Shown here: piece after piece, positions 54,272-64,000 of the stretch
Layout: every line of letters starts with the position of its first letter
Position numbering within the stretch: position 1 is the stretch's first letter
From: Medicago truncatula
Lineage: Eukaryota > Streptophyta > Magnoliopsida > Fabales > Fabaceae
Direction of reading: 5' to 3'
Length of the DNA stretch: 64,000 nucleotides
NCBI RefSeq assembly: GCF_003473485.1
Contig: NC_053048.1
Span: 34,964,755-35,028,754 of the forward strand
Notes under the pieces: model-generated
Databases searched by the model: none
The model's input: only the letters and a program-made list of their open reading frames with translations
Told to the model about the DNA's origin: nothing
Translations under genes and position numbers: made by a program

Positions 54272-55065
54272 GACCATGTATAATGGGTTATTGAATCCTA
54301 CATTCAACATGTTGAAGCCATGCAATGAGGGGTGTTGAAAGAAGGAAAAATCTGAGTTGGAGGAGGGAAGTGTTGAATTGATTCAACTAGTTGAAAGCCT
54401 GGCCCAGAAGACACGTGGCGCGCTCGGATTTGGCCAAAAATGGCGCGTGCGTTACACGCGCCGACAGGGCGCGTGTGGGTTTGGTCCGCGGAGAGAGAAG
54501 ACAGCAATGGATAGTGTAGTGGACACATGGCATTTTGTGATTGGCTGCTTGGATTTTTATCTTCTTAATAATTTGGACCCAATTATTTTATTGCAAATAA
54601 TTTTATTTTTATTTTTTTTTTTACCAAAATTCGTAATTTTTTTTCTCTATAAATAGAGACTTGGATCATTTGATTTGGACACAGAAAAAAAATCAAGTTT
54701 TTCACTCTCTTAATCTTATTATTAGCTTTGTATTAGCCTTTCTTTTGAAGTTTTAGTGTTTATTTAGTGAAATGGGTCCCACTAACAATCAATTCAACAC
54801 CCAAAATTCTTCTGTTAAGTGTTTCTTTATTTTAATTTAATTATAATCGTTAATTGTAATTTTATGTAATTATAAAAACAAAAATATAAAATTAAATAAG
54901 AATAAGAAATAAAAGGTGGTGGGGTAGGGTGTTGAATGAAAAAACTATTGAAGAGTTAAAATTAAAAGGGTGTTGAATTAAGAGAGAGAAAATGATGTGG
55001 AGTGTTGGGAATTAAAAAAGTGGATGTTAAAGGTTGTTGAATTTGGTTTACCATTATACATGGTC
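54272..55065. mobile_element. PIF/Harbinger (Tourist-like) element, 794 bp
   Basis: The ends GACCATGTATAATGG and CCATTATACATGGTC are perfect 15-bp inverted repeats flanked by TAA (54269-54271, 55066-55068). The interior contains repeated GTTGAA motifs and an exceptionally GC-rich island at about 54405-54500 with a perfect GGCGCGTG/CACGCGCC hairpin (54442-54462). No transposase. Confidence 0.9.
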
Positions 55066-55068
55066 TAA

Positions 55069-56459
55069 GGATGAAATATTCGATAGTTACTTTTTACTGC
55101 AAAAAAATGATTATTAAATAGACATCTATAACAGGCTTTTACCCACAGATTTTGGAGGTCACTATAGCCTATAGTGCCGGAATTTCTCTGTAGAACAAAA
55201 TTAAGTTTTACCTACGGATTTGGGACATAGGTTCAGTCCCTAATAGAACTACAAATTTTTATGCCTATGGATTTGAGACGTAGGTATAGAATCTGATGAG
55301 AACTACAACTGGTTATTATCTACACCTATTTCCGTCACTACAGACTTCAGCGACACTAATTATTTCGTTGGTATTTTATTTGTAATGTATACTAAAATAA
55401 AATTTATTTACAGTTGTGATCAAGTAAGTTTTCCTCCTCAATCAATCCAAGGTGTTGCGACTAAAAGACTGCATTTTCTTTCTAGTAGCATCATTCGTAC
55501 ATGTTCATAAATAAACAAAACTTTATCTTGAAACTAAATATGTCAAAGAAATACTATGGAAAGGGAAATAAACCCAAGGTGTGGTCAAAAGGCCACACTG
55601 TGGTCTTTTATTATGATAGGCAATGGTTTTGAGTTTGAAAATCAATTTTGGGGTAAGAAGAATGCCAAAGCAAGGAACAGATTGAAAACATCATACAATT
55701 TTATTATTAAACGCAAGAATATAAAATATATTAAGTCAAACATAACATAGAGATAGGTCACTTTGGTGTTAGTGGAGATAGATGCAGCCAAAATATTTGA
55801 AAATTCAAACATATTTAATTGACTTTAAATTGTACATATAATTATGTTCAGATTTATAAATGTTACTATATGCATATTTTGGTATAAATTAATTGTAAGA
55901 TAGGACAAAGTGGCAAACCACAAGAAAGACATAGCTCTTCATTAAAAGTTTTCACGCTGCTACATTATAGCAACTAATTAAATTGAAAGAGACGCATATC
56001 ATCACCATCAGACTCAGTTTATGCACATGTCAACATGTGAAAAATAAAATTCTTGTTATAAAAGCATAAGCATGTGGTTCATGCACAACTAATAATAATT
56101 GAAGTTGAAGTCCACGGAGAATCAAACATAACACTTCTACAATGTCACTTTATTATGTTTGGATTCTCTAGAGCGTCCAACACAGTTTTTGGATGAAGGT
56201 GCTCTTAGATCTGAATTTGAAAACTATGATTGTGCAACAATCACAGAAGATGTTGTTATATGACTATAACAACTGAATATAACAATTTTAGTGATCTCAC
56301 CAATGATATCATGATCGCAACTGCAACGAAATCGATTGAATTTGTTTACATACCACAATATAAACTATTTTGGAGTGTAATTACAACCGCGATTGCAAGT
56401 GCAATTTACAACAACATTCGTGACCCAACCATAAACCATATACTCTTTTACCCTTCTCC
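55069..56459. other. Intergenic DNA downstream of P450 gene 4
   Basis: About 55137-55300 has imperfect repeats of ACCTACGGATTTGGGACATAGG. About 55570-55650 resembles the P450-flank repeat at 29885 and 35687 in diverged form (AAGGTGTGGTCAAAAGGCCACAC, then GAGTTTGAAAATCAATTTTG). No coding gene seen. Confidence 0.45.
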
Positions 56460-58306
56460 TTAGGCTGATGAAATAGCTTGAACTCGAAGAGGTTGGACCC
56501 TCTTTAAGGTTAATCCAAATTGTTCGTCCATGTTCAATTGTTCCGGTATTAGCCCATCAGCAAGATTCCATTCAAAATTGTGTAGAAGGGATGCCACCAT
56601 TAAATGCATAGTTCTATGAGCTAATGGCAATCCTGGACAAATTCTTTTGCCAGCTCCAAAGGGTATAAGCTCAAAATTATTACCTTTATAGTTAATGTCA
56701 CACTCCAAAAATCTTTCAGGTGCAAACATATCTGGATTTTTCCAAATGGTTGGATCTCTCCCCATAGCCCACACATTGACTAGTACTTGTGCATTTTTTG
56801 GCACATTAAAGCCTAATATGTTCACAAGCTCATCACATTTGTGAGGTAACAATAATGGAATTGGTGGGTGCAACCTAAAGGTTTCTTTCACAACTGCTTG
56901 TAAGAAAGGTAACTTGAAAATGTGTGATTCTTCAATGGTTTCACCTTTGCCAATTGTTTGACATAACTCTTTTCTTACTTTTGTTAATTTGTCAGGATTA
57001 CGTAGTAGCTCTGCAATAATCCATTCAATTATGCTTGATGTTGTGTCAATCCCAGCAACAAATAAGTCCTAACAAAACATGATTTCCAAATTTAATTATT
57101 AAATATAGCCTATGATATTAAAAAAACTGAGGATTAATGATTGAAAAATAAGAAAGTAGTAAAACTTATTGATTTAAATGTATATTCATAGAGTGGTCCA
57201 AACCAAAATTAACCGGATATCAAAATAGTCAAAACAATCATTGATTTAAATGCATATTCATTGAATAAGTTGCTAATTTTTGTGAGTAATCAAAATTGAA
57301 AGTGACATGTGCCAAACAATATGAGCTAGTGTCTAAAGTGGTCCAAACAAAAACTAACCAGATATCAAAAGTCAAAAAATGTTATGAAAAAATCAACACT
57401 AACCAGAAACAGATGCACCATCTCACTGCGGCTCAATTCCGAAGTTGCTTCTCCAATATTAATATTAAGAAGTGAATCTAACACATCATTGCAAACCTCA
57501 ACAACTTTGGAGGATCTTGAACGAATTCTTTCTTCAATAATTCCATCAAAAATCTCACACAACTTCTTCATATGATTGGTCATCCTTGCATACAAACCTT
57601 GTGGATCTAAGGGACGAAGAATTGGAAAGAAATCTGAAATATTAGGCTTACCAGCTTCTTCCATGATACCCCAAATAATGGTCTTAAATTCTTGAGACTT
57701 CTCATCAGGTACTGTGGAATGTGCCAAATCCATAGAGAACAAAGTGTTTGAAATTGAATTAAGGACATTTGTAAAAACAGCTTCACCAATATCAAAAACC
57801 TCACCTTTGTTACTTTTTTCATTCACATAATCTAATAATTCTTGCAACTTTTGTTGGCGAAGGTTTCTTGTTGAGTCAAGCATTTTTGTAGAAAATACTT
57901 TTGTAGCACAACTTTTCCTTAGTTTCTTCCACAAATTTAATGTTGGAACCCACCCAACTGAGAATTTGTCATGATCAACTGCAGAGATTGCATGTGGGAC
58001 AGTTCTATTTGAAAAGATTTGAGAATTGTCATGTAAAACTTGTTTGGCTACTTGTGGGGAAGAGATCACTATGGTTGTTATGCTTCCTAGTTTTAATGTC
58101 ATGATTGGTCCATAGATTTTTGAGAGTTTTGTTAATGCCTTGTGTGGATTTTTGCCAAGTTCTAAGATGTTTCCAATGATGGGAAGTGGCTTTGGCCCTG
58201 GTGGAAGTTTAGTAGAATTTTGGGTTTGGTTTGATTTTCTAAGAATGAAGATGAGAATGGTTGCACTTACAAAGGAAATCACTAGTAGAAGTGTTTGATG
58301 GTCCAT
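56460..58306 (-). CDS. Cytochrome P450, CYP76-like, gene 4
   Basis: Exon 1 is 58306-57404 and exon 2 is 57068-56460; intron 335 bp; 503 residues. It has the anchor, hinge KLPPGPKPLPIIGN, I-helix AGIDTTS, ExxR in KETFRLHPP, FAPERF, and haem loop FGAGKRICPG with Cys at about 445. One difference from its neighbours is IIEWIIAELL after the I-helix, where they read TIEW. No breaks seen; probably functional. An (AT)n tract at about 58337-58353 lies upstream of the start and could serve as the TATA region. Confidence 0.92.
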
Positions 58307-58471
58307 GACTTATTGCTTATGCTTTTCCTTTTTGTGATATATATATATATATATTCAATCCGGTGTGTGTAACTTATGGTAATCTTTGGAAGCATAAAAG
58401 TAACAACGATCTATAACCTTCGAGAGATTGGGATATCACGTCTCGACTAAAATCTTAAAACATTAAAAATT

Positions 58472-58620
58472 TACACTTCTGATCACTATTGTAAGCAAAA
58501 ATTAACATTTTAGATTCATTCAATAAATTATGTATATGGTCATAATAAAGACTATATATATCATTAATTGAATAAATCTAAAATGTAGAATTTTATTTAT
58601 GATAGTGATCGGAGGGTGTA
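58472..58620. mobile_element. Foldback MITE (TACACCCTTCGGTCACTA family), copy 3
   Basis: The ends TACACTTCTGATCACTATTGT and ATGATAGTGATCGGAGGGTGTA are inverted, with ATTTTAGATTCATTCAAT and ATTGAATAAATCTAAAAT arms. It is just upstream of P450 gene 4. Confidence 0.7.
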
Positions 58621-59071
58621 GATCACAACTTTTATATCAGAAATTGAACTACTTATTTAGTCACATTTAAGCACACGTTTAGACTACACAATTAGAAGAT
58701 TTTCAATACAATGATCTACTCCCTCTCTTATCAATTATAAACAAATTTCACTTTTTAAGTTCATTTAATTAGTGATGTATATGATCGAGAGTAATATACA
58801 CAAGGACCTGATACACGAAGGTTCACCACCACTCCAACATAAATTAACGCATAAAAGCAATTGTTAAAGCATGAGGCAAGTACAAGTGCTTGGACTTTAG
58901 TGTTGATGCAATTAATGTAGAGGAATTCTGGGCATTCTTTACTGTAGTAGTATTAGTTACGTCTTATCTAAAAAAACAAAATTGAACAGGCTAAAGATAA
59001 ACACATCGAAATAAGTAGGCACAAGAAATGTCAAAAGGGTTTATCCTTTCACATGTTTTTTTTTTAAAAAA

Positions 59072-59844
59072 CTAGACTCTTGACCCCGCGCTGTCGCGCG
59101 GGTCTGTTATAGTTTATTGAGCAATATATTTTGATTACAATCAACTCAAGCAAATTGAAAAATAAGTCATTCTAGAATATCATGTATCATTGATCAATGT
59201 GACATACATGAATTTTTTTTATAAGATGTGGACATAGCTATCTTCCACTTCATCATCGATAATCAATATCTTAAAAGTTTTTCCTTGATGTAACTCTTGA
59301 CAATGCAACATATAGCTACCCATGTCAAAAAATTGGTTGAGGCAAATACATACCTTTGGTTGCCATGGATGCGCTTAAAAAGAGCTCAAGATATCAAATG
59401 TTTTCTACTAAACTTTTGTATGCAGGTGAGCTAACTTGAGACAATGGCCAAACAAACCAAATGGTATCACCAATTTATAGGAATAACATGAGGTTCTTAG
59501 TTGGCGTGAACATAACATTCAGAAACACAAAAAAACCAAGAATTAAATTATGTCTCCTAGTTGTAGGTTCCAAAGGTGTGCAACTAAACACTTCTAGAGT
59601 CCCGCGTCTTGCACATTTTTTCATGTTTGCATTTATTATTGGCATGACTTTAAGTAGCAAAAAACGTGCATAATTAAATTGGTGAAGACAATGTTAAGTA
59701 GTAATTAGTTGCTCATTAATGTGATGATTTAGGAGGAAAATGATTTCATATTGAAGGTTAAATTTATCATTTTAGGATGTTAGGGCTGCATTAGGGTTAG
59801 GGATTTAGGGAAATCAGACCACCTTAGATTTATAGTAAGTAAGA
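59072..59844 (-). mobile_element. Probable non-autonomous Helitron, 773 bp
   Basis: Read on the minus strand the element begins TCTTACTTACTATAAATC after an A and ends CTAG before a T, the A|TC...CTRR|T rule for Helitrons. A GC-rich hairpin (plus 59082-59104, GACCCCGCGC..GCGCGGGTC) lies 6 bases before the terminal CTAG. No target duplication and no Rep/helicase gene, as expected for a short non-autonomous copy. Confidence 0.65.
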
Positions 59845-60978
59845 TGCTAACATGTGCCTTAAGGCACATGTTGATCTATTAAACATAAAAAATTTGTATT
59901 GTAAATTGTGTTAATTTAATTTGCAAAAAGGTAAACACTTTATGTGAATTAATTTTTTTAAATAAGTACTTATATTTTTCAGAATCATTAACATATGCTT
60001 CCGTAAGAAAAAAAAAACATATGTCCTAAGCGCACAATTAACAAAACTTTTTCTTTTTATCAATTTGTCCTTTCACGTGTTAGCAACTAAAACTAGCAAG
60101 TTTTTATTAAAAACAGCGATTTTTTATTAAAAAATTATATATTAAATATAAAATGTATAAGTTCTAATATAAAATTATTATTTTAAATTTTTTAACATGT
60201 GTAAATTTACACATGATAGAAAACACACATCACTTGATACAAAAAAAACACATATAAAAAATGCTAAAATTGTTATTTTTACTTGATAGTTAATATTTTA
60301 TATAGATTTTTTTAACTCGCTTTGAATAAATCTGTTAAAAATATATTTTTAAAGAAACTTTGATTACGAATGAATCATTTGCTACAAAAATACAAGATAA
60401 AACACATTTAAATAATTTTTTGAAAGATAAAACACATTCAAAACACATTTAAATAATAAAAATGCATGTCACCGTGAGCTTAATTCAGTTGATAAGAACA
60501 ATGCATAATATATCAGAGATACCAAAATACGTCTTCTTTAATGACCCATTCAAATCCTTTGCTAGTTGAGATTTTTTTATTGGCAGACTTCGGTACCAGA
60601 CACGACTTTTGTGTTTTGAGTGTTCATGACAATTTATTTTATAAGGATTAGAGTCATAGAACAGCTCTTTCCGGTGTTATCATGTCCAAGAGAAAAAAAA
60701 ATTATAAACTTTCAATCATTTTATATTGAATAACAACAAAATCCTTTGTATTTGTAATAAAAGCCAAAATACAGTGGGACATGGGGAGCCTCTTAAAAAT
60801 TGTACATTGCTAATAAGTCGTTATATGACAATATAAGATACCAAGTTGTCGACTCTCTCATCTTAAAAAAGTCGTTTGAAAACAAAAAGTTTAGAGTGGC
60901 AAAAATTGAAAGGAAAATTTTAAAGGGACTAAAACTGAAATATAGTATATTTAAAGAGACTAAAAAATATTAGAAAAT
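59845..60978. other. AT-rich repeat DNA, no gene
   Basis: Starts with a short palindrome (ACATGTGCCTTAAGGCACATGT, 59849-59870), a likely MITE end. The remainder is AT-rich without recognisable coding sequence. Confidence 0.45.
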
Positions 60979-61148
60979 GTTAACGAGTGTCATAAGGGCA
61001 CTCTTTAAGAGTTTAAAATAGTAAGATTTTATAAAAATGTGTGCATTTAATGCATTGAAAATTGAATTGTTTAACTTTTTAAATAAATGCATTGGAATAA
61101 TTTTTTAATTTGGAATCCTTAAAGAGTGCCCTAAGGACACTCGTTAAC
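60979..61148. mobile_element. 170-bp foldback MITE
   Basis: The ends GTTAACGAGTGTCATAAGGG and CCCTAAGGACACTCGTTAAC are near-perfect inverted repeats, extending inward through GCACTCTTTAAG / CTTAAAGAGTGC. It belongs with the older MITE around 36299-36775. Confidence 0.75.
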
Positions 61149-61595
61149 GAGACTCAAAAATATTTAGTCCGGAATATTTTCTTTTTTAAAATAATATTTA
61201 GACATAAAGATAAAAATTGTAAAGTTTCTTCACCAACTTTTTTTTTTTTTTTTTTTTTGTGTATGTTGATGTTGGAAGAAGAAAAGAATATTAAAACTAC
61301 ATTTTAAATGTTAACACCAACTTGTAACCAAAAAAAAATGTTAACATCTATTTTCAATAATAACTATCGATGATATTTTCATTGCCTCTTACATTTTTAC
61401 TAGACCAATAATAAGGGCAAATAATTGATTGACACATTCAATGGGGGATCAAACATTCAAAAAAATACATTTTTTTATAAAAAAAAAAAAGTTATGTTAA
61501 CTTGTGTTTTAAGGACACATGTTAAACAATCCAAAAACAGCAATTTTGCATTGGAAAACATAATATATTAAGTTTTAATAAGTTGAATGGACGAT
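61149..61595. other. AT-rich DNA with poly-T tract
   Basis: Contains a T-run of about 20 near 61239-61258 and a further MITE-like end (GTTAACTTGTGTTTTAAGGACACATGTTAA, about 61497-61526). No gene. Confidence 0.4.
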
Positions 61596-61810
61596 TTTTC
61601 TCATGTTTTTATATACAAATGTAATTGGTACTCCCTCCGTTTCTAAATATAAGCAAAATTGAATTTTTATGTTCATTCATTTAATGATGTATGTGGTTCA
61701 TATTATGGATCACATATATCATTAAATGAATGAACATAAAAATTCAATTTTGCTTATATTTAGAAACGGATGGAGTACCAATTACATTTGTATATAAAAA
61801 CATGAGAAAA
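61596..61810. repeat. Near-perfect 215-bp palindrome (foldback element)
   Basis: Arms of about 100 bp from TTTTCTCATGTTTTTATATA to its complement at 61791-61810, with CTCCCTCCGTTTCTAAATAT / ATATTTAGAAACGGATGGAG inside. Very few mismatches are visible, and only the centre (about 61690-61715) is unpaired. Typical of a recent MITE; the transcript would be a long hairpin. Confidence 0.85.
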
Positions 61811-61980
61811 TACTAACTTGTGTCTAAGAGTACAAGTTAAGAAATCAAAAGTAGAAATAAAATCTTTAAAATTGTGTATTTTTAATTTTGAAAACATTAA
61901 ATTTTATTTTTTTAACTTGTACGTTTGTTGATTAATTTCTTTTTTAACATTTTAACCTTCATCCTTAAGACACAAGTTAA

Positions 61981-63423
61981 GGCTTAATACATCATTTGGT
62001 CCTTAACTTATTTTTGGTTTTAATTTTGGTCCCCTAACTTTAAAGTATCTCAATTTGGTCCCATAAGTATTCATTTGTTTATTAATGTGGTCCTTTTTGT
62101 TAGTTTTTAATCTTAAATGTCTAAGGTGGACCAACTTTGTAGGTGGTCTACCATAGACTTTATTAAAATTTTAAATTTAAACCGTTTGATCTTTTTTATT
62201 TAAAGGAGGATCATTGGATTGCGCAAGTCTATTTTATCTTACAGTGAGTCAACAACGGCTAACTTTATATCCCATTCTTCATCTTCTTTCGTCCTCTTAT
62301 TGATCACTTTCATCAAGCTTCATAAAAAAATCCAGAAAAAATCAAGAGATTCATCAATAGTATCATCATCTCATCACTACACCTCCACCACCATCAACAA
62401 TAGCAACTAAACTAATGACCATAGATTCATCAACCCATGAACAACATAAACTTTAATTCGTCAAAGACACCCAGATCAGTAACACGCCCAAACCGACAAT
62501 TCCCATTTTAATAATCTCAAATGTTTTTTTTTTTTTTTAATAAGCAAATAAAAAGTGAATCATGAAATCAAGAGGGAGAGAAAGAATTACAATGGAATCA
62601 AATTATCAACCAAATTAATAAAAAAAAATCATTAAACAAGGAGAAAAAATTGAAATCAATAAGGAGAGAAAGTGTGTAACGGCCGCATCTTGAAACATAT
62701 ATACAAGATCTCAAGTATAGATGATGGATTCAGAGATGATTGAGTTGGAAATATCTAGATTTGGAAATCTAGATTTGGGTACAAATCCAAAACATTGAGC
62801 AACTCTCATGCGATCCTCTTTAGATTTTGTATCACTCAGCTTCTCCAATGCAAAATGTGATTGTGAAAACTGGTTTTATGGGAAAATTGGTTCAGAGTAT
62901 AAAAATTGGTATTGAACCGGTTTTGAACCAAACCGAACCAGAATTCCAGAAGAAAAAAAAAACAGCTTTTTGCAGTATGAGGTTATATAAACAGAACCGA
63001 ACTAAAAATTTGATTTCAATTTGGTTTAGTTCTTAAACTTGCACATCGTAGAGATAATGATGATAGTTTTGTTATTGATTGTTGTTGACGATTTATGGAA
63101 TTTTCTGGGTTTTGTATAAAGATTGATGAAGTTGATGTTGAAGATAATGAAAAAGAGGAATGAAGAAGATGAAGATATGAGGAAGGAGAAGAGAGAAGAT
63201 GAAAAATGAAAAAAATTAGGTGCCGACGGTTCACTATTAAATATAATGGACATGCAATCAAATGGTTAAAATCATATTAAAAAATTTAGACATTAAAAAA
63301 CTAACGGAGAGGACCACAATAGTAAACGGAGGAAGACTTATAGAACCAAATTGAGACACTTTATAGTCAGGAGACCAAAATAAAACCAAAAATAAATTAA
63401 GGGATCAAATAATGTATTAAGCC
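61981..63423. mobile_element. Long MULE of the GGCTTAATT type, 1.44 kb
   Basis: Inverted ends GGCTTAATACATCATTTGGT and ATCAAATAATGTATTAAGCC extend over about 120 bp with TGGTCCC/GGGACCA-type motifs. The flanks ACAAGTTAA (61972-61980) and ACAAATTAA (63425-63433) are a 9-bp duplication with one change. The interior (about 62200-63260) has short open frames with Ser- or Asn-rich low complexity but no transposase, so it may hold captured sequence. Confidence 0.75.
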
Positions 63424-63596
63424 CACAAATTAACATGACCCAAGAAGATGTTCCTATTTGTAGCCACTTACCGATTCTTATCATAAGAATCCCCAAAGAC
63501 ATTAATTTCTGATGTAAATGAATAAAAATTTGTACGAATAAAATTAGTTTTTGATATTGTCCTTGGTGCATATAAGAACCACTATTATTTATAGGT

Positions 63597-63721
63597 AAAT
63601 TCTATCGTACATCCAATAATTTGAGTGTATTGGTACACCAAATCCTTAAATTAATAGTTAAATGAGTTATTTTTTGTAGGAAAAAAATATTTTCCATCAC
63701 CTATAATTATAATAACTAAAT
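63597..63721. mobile_element. Half of the GGTACAC-end MITE, cut by a LINE
   Basis: AATTCTATCGTACATCCAAT through TAATTATAATAACTAAATC matches the reverse complement of 1995-2126 closely. The match stops where the LINE poly(A)/T-run begins at 63722. Confidence 0.7.
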
Positions 63722-64000
63722 CTTTTTTTTGAACAAGCCAAAATGGAATTATATACGAATAGGGTAGTTCCCAACGCACAAGGTGTGCCTTAGAGACTAC
63801 CACAGAAACCAAGAGTTACAACGGTTACAAACAAAAAACAACAGAAAAACATTAGCCAATACCCAAACAAACAAGAGGGTTTGACCGCCACTGCTGAGTC
63901 CCAAAAACAAATATAGCTTTTTTAGCTTTCAACCAACCTAGAGACAGCAGCTTAATCTTATCTAGTAAACAAGGGATGGGGGTAACAACATGATTAAACA
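63722..64000 (-). mobile_element. 3' end of a LINE, running off the right edge
   Basis: On the minus strand the frame reads LLDKIKLLSLGWLKAKKAIF, then FGTQQWRSNPLVCLGIG and a stop, the C-terminal tail of plant LINE ORF2, followed by a 3' UTR and a short A-run (T-run at 63723-63730 on plus). It is inserted into the MITE at 63597-63721. The 5' portion lies outside the window. Confidence 0.75.

Noticed and set aside
24834-58306. A complete biosynthetic gene cluster
   Set aside because: Only one enzyme family is present; no synthase, transferase, dehydrogenase or transporter was found among the P450s.

Overview
The window is nuclear DNA from a flowering plant, most likely a legume close to Medicago. 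It is AT-rich, its genes carry short exons and plant-type introns, it has a dense array of CYP76-type cytochrome P450 genes, and it is full of small DNA transposons. I could not run a database search, so the organism and all family names rest on recognising translated motifs.

Layout. (1) 1-2130: two non-autonomous DNA transposons upstream of the first gene. (2) 2277-12090, plus strand: a 27-exon gene for the meiotic DNA helicase HFM1/MER3 (ROCK-N-ROLLERS in Arabidopsis). (3) 13372-13455: tRNA-Leu(CAA). (4) 14577-19875, minus strand: a 13-exon gene for a spastin/katanin-class AAA ATPase with a MIT domain, convergent with HFM1. (5) 20.6-24.8 kb: broken LINE retrotransposon pieces, MULE-type and foldback elements. 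(6) 24.8-58.3 kb: a CYP76-like P450 cluster with four intact two-exon genes (24834-28210 plus; 32668-34285, 43626-47733 and 56460-58306 minus), one clear pseudogene (about 39515-41690) and one fragment (about 53966-54209). The intact genes share one phase-0 intron just before the I-helix; its length runs from 100 bp to 2.6 kb. The two long introns (1.9 and 2.6 kb) both contain transposon sequence. A possible 70-residue two-exon gene lies at 52110-52852. (7) 58.3-64 kb: no host gene seen, only transposons including a probable Helitron, a near-perfect 215-bp palindrome and a LINE tail running off the right edge.

Functionally, HFM1 (crossover formation in meiosis) and the AAA ATPase (microtubule or membrane-complex remodelling) are unrelated single-copy housekeeping-type genes. 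The P450s are a tandemly expanded specialised-metabolism family of unknown substrate; I see no terpene synthase, glycosyltransferase or other pathway partner, so this is a tandem array rather than a proven biosynthetic cluster. I found no wholly new system. The strongest leads are the unusual splice junctions in both housekeeping genes, the 2-kb inverted repeat between two P450 genes, and several transposon insertions datable by perfect target-site duplications.
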